Source: Delftia sp. PS-11
GTDB taxonomy: Bacteria; Pseudomonadota; Gammaproteobacteria; Burkholderiales; Burkholderiaceae_C
Length of the DNA stretch: 38,217 nucleotides
Assembly: GCF_029870285.1 (NCBI RefSeq)
Contig: NZ_JACSYA010000043.1
Span: forward strand, 1 to 38,217
Direction of reading: 5' to 3'
A program made the position numbers and the translations under genes. The notes under the pieces were generated by a model. It had not been told where the DNA came from, did not search any database, and saw only the letters and a list, made by a program, of their open reading frames with translations. Below are positions 32,337-38,217 of this stretch, in pieces; within the stretch, counting starts at the first letter, position 1, and the number at the start of each line of letters is the position of its first letter.

Positions 32337-33860
32337 ATGAACTTTGAACTGAAGGCATTGACGACTGCGGCGGCTGCGCGTGAAAAGTGCGACCTGCTGC
32401 TGGTTCTTGTGACCGAGGCATCGGCGGGCGGCAGCGATGCCCTGTCCACCCTGGTGGCCCATGCGGTCAAGGCCGGGGATTTCGAGACATCCGCTGGCAA
32501 GCAGCTGGCGCTTTACGGCCTGCCCGCCGTTGCCGCACGGCGCGTGTTGCTGCTGGGGGCCGGCAGCGGCTCGGCGCGCGAGGTGCGCCAGGCCGTGGCT
32601 GGCGCAGCCAGCGCACTCAAGGCTCAGGGCGTGGCCAAGGCACTGCTGTGCTTCGCCTACGAGGCTTGTGCCGCCGCTGTTGCCTCGGCCGTGCTTTCGG
32701 CTTCCGAAGCGGCTTACAGCTATACCCACACTAAATCCCAGGTCAAGCCCGTGGCGCTGAAGAAGCTGCTGATCGGCACCAGCGGCAAGGCTGACCGCCA
32801 TGGCGTGGAACAGGCATTTGCCATTGCCGTGGCCCAGGCCGAGGGCGTGGCGCTGGCGCGCGAATGGGCCAACCGGCCGGCCAACCACGCAACCCCCACG
32901 CTGCTGGCCGATGCTGCGCGCTCCCTGGCCAAGCTGCCGGGCATCAGCTGCAAGGTCCATGGGCCTGCCGAAGTGGCCAAGCTGGGCATGGGGGCCTTCA
33001 TGGCCGTTGCCCAGGGCTCCGAGCAGCCGCTGCGCTTCATCGAACTGCACTACAACGGCGGCGCCAAGGGTGCTGCCCCCGTGGTGCTGGTGGGCAAGGG
33101 CATTACCTTCGACACGGGCGGCATCTCGATCAAGCCTGCGGCCGAAATGGATGAGATGAAATTCGACATGGGTGGCGCAGCCAGCGTGCTGGGCGTGTTC
33201 CAGTCGCTGGGCCGCCTGCAGCCCGCCATCAATGTCGTGGGCCTGATCCCCGCCTGCGAAAACATGCCCGATGGCCGTGCCGTCAAGCCCGGCGACGTGG
33301 TCACCAGCATGAGCGGGCAGACCATTGAAATCCTCAACACCGATGCCGAAGGCCGGCTGGTGCTCAGCGATGCGCTGACCTACGCCGCCCGTTTCAAGCC
33401 TGCAGCCATGGTGGACATCGCCACCCTGACCGGTGCCTGCGTGATCGCCCTGGGCGGCCTGCGCAGCGGCATGTTCACTGCAAGCGACGCGCTGGCACGT
33501 GCCCTGGAGCAGGCAGGCGATGCCGCCCTGGATCCCTGCTGGCGCATGCCCCTGGATGACGAGTACGGCGAGGGCCTCAAGAGCAATTTTGCCGACATGG
33601 GCAACGTGGCGGGCCGCGCTGCGGGCGCCGTCACTGCGGCCAAGTTCCTGCAGCGGTTCGTGGGCGACATCCCCTGGGCCCATCTGGACATCGCAGGCAC
33701 GGCCTGGAAGAGCGGCGCTGCCAAGGGCGCGACAGGGCGACCCGTGGGCCTGCTGCTGCACTACCTGCTCGCAACTGCGCCAGCGGCTGCCAGGCCCGCA
33801 CGCAAGACCGCTGCGGCCCGCCGCAAGGCGGAGCCGGCGGCCGGGTCCGCACAGGGCTGA
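32337..33860 (+). CDS. pepA: Leucyl aminopeptidase PepA (M17)
   Basis: A 507-residue M17 cytosol aminopeptidase with two metal ions. The catalytic domain has VGKGITFDTGGISIKPAAEM with metal-binding K254 and D259, MKFDMGGAA with another Asp ligand, and the signature NTDAEGRLVLSDAL with D and E ligands and the catalytic Arg. The N-terminal domain (about 1-170) is the regulatory/DNA-binding type seen in PepA. A basic, Ala-rich C-terminal tail from about residue 480 (KTAAARRKAEP) is an extension. It removes N-terminal residues and in E. coli also serves as a site-specific recombination and pyrimidine-regulation factor. The start at 32337 follows a GAAAGGAA stretch. It is followed by holC, a common gene order. 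Confidence 0.92.
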   Translation: MNFELKALTTAAAAREKCDLLLVLVTEASAGGSDALSTLVAHAVKAGDFETSAGKQLALYGLPAVAARRVLLLGAGSGSAREVRQAVAGAASALKAQGVAKALLCFAYEACAAAVASAVLSASEAAYSYTHTKSQVKPVALKKLLIGTSGKADRHGVEQAFAIAVAQAEGVALAREWANRPANHATPTLLADAARSLAKLPGISCKVHGPAEVAKLGMGAFMAVAQGSEQPLRFIELHYNGGAKGAAPVVLVGKGITFDTGGISIKPAAEMDEMKFDMGGAASVLGVFQSLGRLQPAINVVGLIPACENMPDGRAVKPGDVVTSMSGQTIEILNTDAEGRLVLSDALTYAARFKPAAMVDIATLTGACVIALGGLRSGMFTASDALARALEQAGDAALDPCWRMPLDDEYGEGLKSNFADMGNVAGRAAGAVTAAKFLQRFVGDIPWAHLDIAGTAWKSGAAKGATGRPVGLLLHYLLATAPAAARPARKTAAARRKAEPAAGSAQG

Positions 33861-33900
33861 TGGGAGTGCGCATGCACAGATGCAGCGACAGGGAGGCCGC

Positions 33901-34332
33901 TTGACCGAGGTGGCATTCCATTTCAATGCCCCGGACAAGCTGGGCTATGTCTGCCGCTTTGCACGCAAGGCACTCAGGCATGGCGCCAGGCTGGCCATCC
34001 TGGGCAGTCCCGAACTGCTCGGCCATCTGTCCACCCGTCTCTGGAGCGTTGCGCCCACGGAGTTCCTGGCCCACGCCCGGCAGGGCGAGGCTGAACACAT
34101 CATGGCGGCATCCCCCATCGTGCTGCTGGAGCAGCTCGATGGCACGCCTCACCATGAGGTTCTGCTCAACCTGAGCGAGCAGGTGCCCCAGGGCTTCGAG
34201 CGCTTTGCACGCGTTGTCGAGGTAGTCGGAGCCGAGGACGAGCAGGACCGCCACCTGGCACGCCAGCGGTGGCGGCATTATGCAAGCATGGGTCTGGCCA
34301 TCGTGCGCCACGACCTGGTGCTCAAGGATTGA
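33901..34332 (+). CDS. holC: DNA polymerase III chi subunit HolC
   Basis: A 143-residue chi subunit. The N-terminus TEVAFHFNAPDKLGYVCRFARKA is the family signature; later FARVVEVVGAEDEQDRHLAR and the closing WRHYASMGLAIVRHDL are typical. It binds SSB and connects the clamp loader to single-stranded DNA. The likely start is TTG at 33901, because GGGAGG (33891-33896) precedes it and the family begins M-T-E-V-A-F-H; an in-frame ATG at 33880 would add seven residues unlike the family. It begins 40 bases after pepA and is followed by another gene after eight bases, so pepA-holC-unknown is probably one operon. Confidence 0.88.
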   Translation: MTEVAFHFNAPDKLGYVCRFARKALRHGARLAILGSPELLGHLSTRLWSVAPTEFLAHARQGEAEHIMAASPIVLLEQLDGTPHHEVLLNLSEQVPQGFERFARVVEVVGAEDEQDRHLARQRWRHYASMGLAIVRHDLVLKD

Positions 34333-34340
34333 AACCGGCC

Positions 34341-34994
34341 ATGAGTCCCCCCAAAGTTCCTCCCCGCTTTGTTCCTACACTGACGGACGTCGTGCCGGGC
34401 CATGCCGGTACGGCGCCCGATCTGCGTCCGGACCCTGCTGTCACGGATTCCATGGCCAGCCCGCAGGAGCCGTCTTCCTGGGGCAGCGAAAACATGCCGC
34501 CTGAGCCACCACGCCGTGGCGTGGTGTCTTTGCCTGCGTCACTGCCGCCCTTGCCGCCAGGATTGGCACCCCAGTTCCCGCTGGCCGACGGTCCGCTGCC
34601 AGAGCCGCCGGCCATGGAGCCCGTGCTGTCTCCTGCCGCGCCTGTTGCGCCGCCGCCGCTGCCTTTGTACGAGCACGATCTCCTGGGCGAAGCGCCGCAG
34701 CCCCGGCAGGCCGAAGCAGCCGTGCCTGCCTCGATGGATGACGCCATGGATGGCCTGTGGGAAGTCCATGCACAGAAAGTCACCGAGGAATACCTGGTGC
34801 ACCGCCTGATGCAGCGTGTGGACCTGGTGCTTGACCAGCGCCTGCGCGATGCCATCGCCACTGTGGTGCAGGAGCAGACACGCTCCATTGTGGTGCGGCT
34901 GCGTGAGGAGGTGGAGTCCGTCGTGCGCCAGGCTGTCTACGAGGCGGTGGCCGACGAACTGGCTCAGCAGGCCAGGACGGCCCGTGACGGATAG
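34341..34994 (+). CDS. Pro-rich hypothetical protein with helical C-terminus (DUF2486-like position)
   Basis: A 217-residue protein. The first 140 residues are Pro/Ala-rich and presumably disordered (PPEPPRRG, LPPLPPGLAPQF, PVAPPPLPLYEHD). The C-terminal 75 residues form a continuous amphipathic helix-like stretch: VTEEYLVHRLMQRVDLVLDQ, then RLRDAIATVVQEQTRSI and VRLREEVESVVRQAVYEAVA. No signal peptide or membrane segment. Proteins of this architecture occur right after holC in many Burkholderiales, some filed as DUF2486 in Burkholderia; a formal family match was not checked. The function is unknown. It starts 8 bases after holC and ends convergently 38 bases from a dehydrogenase gene. Confidence 0.7.
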   Translation: MSPPKVPPRFVPTLTDVVPGHAGTAPDLRPDPAVTDSMASPQEPSSWGSENMPPEPPRRGVVSLPASLPPLPPGLAPQFPLADGPLPEPPAMEPVLSPAAPVAPPPLPLYEHDLLGEAPQPRQAEAAVPASMDDAMDGLWEVHAQKVTEEYLVHRLMQRVDLVLDQRLRDAIATVVQEQTRSIVVRLREEVESVVRQAVYEAVADELAQQARTARDG

Positions 34995-35026
34995 CATGCG
35001 GCGGGGGAGCGGCTCCCCCGTCATGC
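34994..35026. terminator. Stem-loop between convergent genes
   Basis: GGGGGAGC (35003-35010) and GCTCCCCC (35012-35019) form a strong GC stem, extended by outer CATGC/GCATG pairing (34994-34998 and 35022-35026). It lies between the stop of the Pro-rich gene and that of the hydroxyacid dehydrogenase. The stem is strong but T-runs are missing, so it could be a bidirectional, Rho-assisted or attenuating structure. Confidence 0.5.
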
Positions 35027-35032
35027 GCCAGA

Positions 35033-36076
35033 TCAGGCTGTTGTGCGTGCTGCCGTATGGCCCGGCAAGGCCTCGGGGTTGAGAATGTGGCTGGGCTGGC
35101 CTGCGATGAAGTTCACCACATTCTCGAATGCGGCCCGGAAGTACAGCTCATAGCTGTCCTGCTCGACATAGCCGATATGCGGCGTGCAGATGCAGTTCTC
35201 CAGGCGCAGCAGCGCATGTCCCTGGAGAATCGGCTCGCTCTCGAAGACATCGATGGCTGCCAGGCCGGGCCGGCCACGGTTGAGGGCTCCCAGCAGGGCA
35301 TCGGCCTCGACCAGTTCGGCGCGCGAGGTGTTGACGAACAGCGCCGTGGGTTTCATCTGCGACAGATCCTGCGCCGTGACGATGCCGCGCGTGGCATCGT
35401 TCAGCCGCAGATGCATGGACAGCACATCGCAGCCCGCGAAAAAGTCCTGGCGGGTGGCAGCCGCTTCAAAGCCATCGTCCCGGGCCCGCTGGCGCGATGC
35501 CTCGCTGCCCCAGACGCACACCTTCATCCCAAAGGCCTTGCCGTAGCTGGCCACCATCTTGCCGATGCGCCCATAGCCCCAGATGCCCAGTGTCCGGCCA
35601 TGCAGCACATTGCCCAGCCCGAAGTTGCTGGGCATGGATGCTGCCTTGAAGCCGGACTGCTGCCATGCGCCGTGCTTGAGGTTGGAGATGTACTGCGGCA
35701 GGCGCCGCATGGCGGCCATGATCAGTGCCCAGGTCAGCTCTGCCGGCGCGACCGGCGAGCCCACCCCTTCTGCAATGGCCACGCCATGCTCCGTGCAGGC
35801 CTGTACATCGATATGCGCGCCTGCCTTGCCCGTCTGCGCGATCAGCTTGAGGCGCGGCAGCTTCTCGATCAACTGCCGGCTGATCTGCGTGCGCTCGCGA
35901 ATCAGCACGATGATGTCGGCATCGCGCAGCCGCACGGACAACTGGCCCACGCCCTTGACAGTGTTCGTGAAGACCTTGGTATTGAAAGGCTCCAGCAGGC
36001 GCGCGCAGTCCAGTTTGCGTACGGCGTCCTGATAGTCGTCGAGGATGATGATGTTCACGGATTCTTTTGCTTCCAT
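35033..36076 (-). CDS. NAD-dependent D-2-hydroxyacid dehydrogenase
   Basis: A 347-residue member of the D-isomer 2-hydroxyacid dehydrogenase family (SerA/PGDH/hydroxypyruvate reductase type). The Rossmann motif is LGIWGYGRIGK with GxGxxG at 167-172. Catalytic residues are R252 (VNTSRAELV), E281 (DVFESEP) and H300 (CTPHIGYVE). Two lobes flank the NAD domain in the usual order. It oxidises or reduces a 2-hydroxy or 2-oxo acid; the substrate cannot be told. The start at 36076 follows GCAGGAAA about 10 bases upstream; a GTG at 36058 is an alternative. It lies next to the lower-GC region with an integrase remnant and has no operon partner here. Confidence 0.87.
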   Translation of the reverse strand: MEAKESVNIIILDDYQDAVRKLDCARLLEPFNTKVFTNTVKGVGQLSVRLRDADIIVLIRERTQISRQLIEKLPRLKLIAQTGKAGAHIDVQACTEHGVAIAEGVGSPVAPAELTWALIMAAMRRLPQYISNLKHGAWQQSGFKAASMPSNFGLGNVLHGRTLGIWGYGRIGKMVASYGKAFGMKVCVWGSEASRQRARDDGFEAAATRQDFFAGCDVLSMHLRLNDATRGIVTAQDLSQMKPTALFVNTSRAELVEADALLGALNRGRPGLAAIDVFESEPILQGHALLRLENCICTPHIGYVEQDSYELYFRAAFENVVNFIAGQPSHILNPEALPGHTAARTTA

Positions 36077-36235
36077 AACTCGTTGATTTCCTGCGGAAAT
36101 TTTTGCAAGCCTTTGTCGTGTATGGGTTTTTTGAAAAAATCACTATCCCTGAAAATCCCATCAGTGCCCGTCTGAACTCCTCTGCACTTCACCATCTTGT
36201 ATAGGTTGTGTGTGGCTTTGAAGTGTAGGTTACCG

Positions 36236-36711
36236 ATGTACTTTGACGCTCGCGCAGCCGAGGCCTTGAACCCAGGCGACCACATTGTCGTTCAAGGATG
36301 CCCAGGCTTGAGGCTCGAAGTCTCGGCCACGACAAAAACATGGACATACCGCTACAGGTGCCCTCTGGATGCGTTCAGGCCTGGCCCTCCATGCCGCCTG
36401 CCCAGGCAACTGCAGCGTGACATGCAGCACGTGGACTGCGAGAGTTTGACGTAGATCCTGCGGACACACGTAAGCGTGAGCGATCTGCTCGATCTGCTGC
36501 TGTCGCCAAGATGATTGGTGCCTGCGCGATGTTGTGTATGGTGGGCGACTATGTCGAGGGCTACCTGAAGGTCAGCAGAGAGCCCAAGTATGCCAAGAGT
36601 ATCGAGCAGCTCAGGCATCACATAGGTCGGGGCGTACCGTCTGAAATTTATGCACAGAGCCCTGGAAATTTGCTGAACCATCGGCTGCGATGGCATGAGA
36701 ATTCAAGCTAA
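36236..36711 (+). pseudogene. Decayed phage-type tyrosine integrase, N-terminal part
   Basis: MYFDARAAEALNPGDHIVV (from 36236) continues as a typical Arm DNA-binding (DUF4102-like) domain: GCPGLRLEVSATTKTWTYRY. At about 36365-36375 the frame shifts; the expected continuation QAWPSMPPAQATAA is read in another frame from 36376 and stops at TGA 36418-36420. The same frame then goes on as REFDVDPADTRKRERS and VEGYLKVSREPKYAKSIEQL, the start of the core-binding domain, up to a stop at 36711. The catalytic R..HxxR..Y domain is missing. So there are at least one frameshift, one in-frame stop and a 3' truncation. It marks an old integrative element. Confidence 0.75.
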
Positions 36712-36750
36712 TTGGGCTCCGTAAAACCCGTGGCGGGTCACTTTGGCAAG

Positions 36751-36780
36751 AAAAGCCCATTTTTCAAAGTGGGCTTTCTT
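36751..36780 (-). terminator. Rho-independent terminator of the lipoprotein operon
   Basis: AAAGCCCA (36752-36759) and TGGGCTTT (36770-36777) form an 8-bp stem with a 10-base loop. On the minus strand it follows the stop of the FlgO-like gene by 12 bases and is followed by TTTT-C-TT. It could also work on the plus strand for transcripts from the integrase side. Confidence 0.8.
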
Positions 36781-36791
36781 ATAAATGGTGT

Positions 36792-37337
36792 TTACCGCGT
36801 GAGGCTTCGAACGTCTGCGTCGTTTGGCAATGCGTAGTCGTGCGCACGAACAACCTGTCCAGAGTCAGTGCTGACGATCTTGATGCTTACAAACGTAAAC
36901 TGGCTTGCAACAGAGTAGGTGCCAACCAAAACTGTTGATGCATTATGAACTTGAGCGATGTCTTTAATCTCTCGTGAAAGCAGTAGCTCGCCAGTTAGCT
37001 CTTTGACAAAGACATCGCCTCGGAGTTTGAGCTCTTTCACACTGAAGCCATTTGAAACCATGGCTGAAGAGTACTGCTCGGATAGCGTCCTGCCGAGAGG
37101 TGCGGCTTTGCGAAGATCATTCACATCAACAACCGTTGCAATCAGCATGGGTGATGCTGTTGATGGATCAAGCCCCGTAACCAGTTTTGCAACTGCATCG
37201 CGGCTCGATTTGATGAAGGCGTTAGCTGATGCATCTTCAAAAGTCGGCGTCCTCGCTAGAACTGGGCGCGGTGTTGTTTCGCAGCCGGTAAGCGCGAGGA
37301 TGACTGCACAAGCAAGAGTGAGAGTCGTCAGTTTCAT
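36792..37337 (-). CDS. FlgO-like outer-membrane lipoprotein
   Basis: A 181-residue lipoprotein with lipobox LALTGC (C19). The mature part resembles the FlgO domain: ANAFIKSSRDAVAKLVTGL, then PMLIATVVDVNDLRKAAPLG, TLSEQYSSAMVSNGFSVKEL and a closing ASTVLVGTYSVASQFTFVS. FlgO of Vibrio is an outer-membrane flagellar-motor accessory, but similar proteins also occur outside flagellar loci, as here, where no flagellar gene is near. The start overlaps the stop of the upstream lipoprotein gene by four bases (ATGA, 37334-37337). A terminator follows at 36751-36780. Composition is lower in GC than the core genes of this window, consistent with recent acquisition. Confidence 0.75.
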   Translation of the reverse strand: MKLTTLTLACAVILALTGCETTPRPVLARTPTFEDASANAFIKSSRDAVAKLVTGLDPSTASPMLIATVVDVNDLRKAAPLGRTLSEQYSSAMVSNGFSVKELKLRGDVFVKELTGELLLSREIKDIAQVHNASTVLVGTYSVASQFTFVSIKIVSTDSGQVVRAHDYALPNDADVRSLTR

Positions 37338-38011
37338 TGCGAAACAACCTTCATTTGATTAGAGGTAACAGGCGTGAACAGAGATGCATCCAGATTTTCA
37401 ATGTAGTAAACATCGGTGTTCCTTACCAGGAAGCGTTTTTGCCGTTCAACGGTAGTCGTTAAAACGAGTTCGTGCGCGGTTGGGCCCCCGGTGTACTGTC
37501 CAGCACCAAGATCTGCCAGTGCGGCAAATCCAAGTACCCCAGCTATCGCTGCGCCAGTGCTGGCGTTGGCACCAAGTCCGTGTGCTACGAACAGCCCTGT
37601 TGTCAGTGCTGTAGCCGCACCTGGTACAAAGTGTGGGCGTTCGCTGTTATGGCGGACAAGTTGTGTTTTGTAGCTAACATTCACGGCGTTGGAGGTTCGC
37701 TCGCTTGTTACAGAGTAACCCGCATTAACCAGTTCCGTAATAAGGAAGTCATTGAACGCTCGATCGAATACTGTAGGCTTTTCGGGTAGCACCACAAAAA
37801 GATCGGCTTCTTTGGCTACCCCGGCCGCAGAAAGACGCTGAGTAGTTTGCTGAATAACGTCCCTGGACAAAATTTCCCAGTGCCCGGCAGAGCGTACTTT
37901 CTTTTGGGTAGTCAGCGGAAAGTTCTCAGCGACTGGGATAGGGGAGTGAGTGCAAGCACTCAAGATAGCCACAGCACCTGATGCAAGGGCTAGCTTGATG
38001 AAAGTTTTCAT
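37334..38011 (-). CDS. Hypothetical lipoprotein, partner of the FlgO-like protein
   Basis: A 225-residue protein with a lipobox AILSAC (C20), hence probably an outer-membrane lipoprotein. After a soluble region (SAGHWEILSRDVIQQTTQRL, VFDRAFNDFLITELVNAGY), it has a glycine/alanine-rich hydrophobic stretch at about residues 134-172 (ALTTGLFVAHGLGANASTG) that could insert into a membrane or line a fold. I do not recognise a named family. A GAGAGGA lies just upstream of the start. It overlaps the FlgO-like gene by four bases, so the two are made together and probably form a complex at the outer membrane. GC content is low for this genome. Confidence 0.75.
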   Translation of the reverse strand: MKTFIKLALASGAVAILSACTHSPIPVAENFPLTTQKKVRSAGHWEILSRDVIQQTTQRLSAAGVAKEADLFVVLPEKPTVFDRAFNDFLITELVNAGYSVTSERTSNAVNVSYKTQLVRHNSERPHFVPGAATALTTGLFVAHGLGANASTGAAIAGVLGFAALADLGAGQYTGGPTAHELVLTTTVERQKRFLVRNTDVYYIENLDASLFTPVTSNQMKVVSQ

Positions 38012-38105
38012 GGGGTTCCTCTCTTACATACATTTTGAAGGTACAGACGGATACCACGATACCTTACATCAATATTGCCTGGCGCTACTGCATAAACCGC
38101 CTTGT

Positions 38106-38133
38106 CTGTCACCCTGGCCTTGCGGTGTGACAG
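38106..38133. repeat. Inverted repeat upstream of the lipoprotein operon
   Basis: CTGTCAC (38106-38112) and GTGACAG (38127-38133) flank a 14-base centre, about 95-120 bases upstream of the first lipoprotein start. It could be an operator or the end of an integrated element. Nothing else is recognised between 38012 and the window end. Confidence 0.35.
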
Positions 38134-38217
38134 AGGCGAAGAGCAAGTGGTAGACAAAGACTTGCGGATGAGACGAGGTGCCTGGCGGTGATCAGCAAGC
38201 TGCAGGCTGTACAACCC

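Noticed and set aside
32244..33938. Long minus-strand open frame opposite pepA
   Set aside because: It has no recognisable domain and covers the strongly supported pepA gene; codon-position bias explains it.
36055..36285. Minus-strand 76-codon frame between the dehydrogenase and the integrase remnant
   Set aside because: No ribosome-binding site, no family resemblance, and it overlaps the integrase remnant and its promoter region.
36236..36711. Intact integrase gene
   Set aside because: The family residues move between two frames and a TGA interrupts the second; the catalytic domain is missing.
38008..38214. Minus-strand 68-codon frame at the window end
   Set aside because: It overlaps the lipoprotein promoter region, shows no family features and runs close to the window edge; coding is not supported.

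Overview
The window is a piece of GC-rich (roughly 63-66% by eye) betaproteobacterial chromosome, most likely from the Comamonadaceae (Comamonas/Delftia/Acidovorax type). The reasons are the gene content, with several Bug-type tricarboxylate-transport solute-binding proteins, CaiB/BaiF CoA-transferase, CysB, a cbiX-lptG-lptF block divergent from pepA-holC, and tesA divergent from a YbbA-type ATPase, together with the codon usage. No rRNA, tRNA, CRISPR array or intact insertion sequence was recognised.

Layout. 1-5.2 kb: a cystathionine beta-lyase, a perfectly phased 15-bp minisatellite, a DUF2189 membrane protein, a charged small protein, the tesA/ybbA divergent pair and an SstT-like transporter. 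5.4-9.7 kb: rlmB (possibly leaderless), a transposon-like 128-bp inverted-repeat element, a two-gene chromate transporter and a YddA/SbmA-type half ABC transporter. 9.7-12.5 kb: a deletion scar where the 3' remnants of a LysR regulator and a Bug protein meet head to head, followed by an intact M20 amidohydrolase, a YigZ/IMPACT protein and a small unknown protein. 12.5-18.1 kb: a LuxR-type regulator, a flavin monooxygenase with its overlapping DUF2783 partner, and a YgiQ-type radical SAM protein. 18.1-23.1 kb: a membrane PAS-GGDEF-EAL protein, a CaiB/BaiF protein, a strong terminator and an intact Bug protein.

23.1-25.7 kb is the most unusual part. An IbrA-like PP-loop/DUF3440 protein, a Cys-rich GNAT-like protein and an IbrB-like ParB-fold protein form a translationally coupled three-gene cassette behind an AT-rich promoter region containing a Fur-box-like sequence and several inverted repeats. 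The biochemical role of this cassette is not established; nucleic-acid modification, defence or transcription control are hypotheses.

25.7-36.1 kb returns to core genes: a tannase/feruloyl-esterase lipoprotein, an aminotransferase, cysB, cbiX, lptG, lptF, pepA, holC, a Pro-rich unknown and a D-2-hydroxyacid dehydrogenase. cysB with cbiX links sulfur assimilation and siroheme synthesis to the LPS-export genes. 36.2-38.2 kb has visibly lower GC and looks acquired: a decayed tyrosine-integrase gene (frameshift plus stop), a terminator and a two-gene lipoprotein operon with a FlgO-like member.
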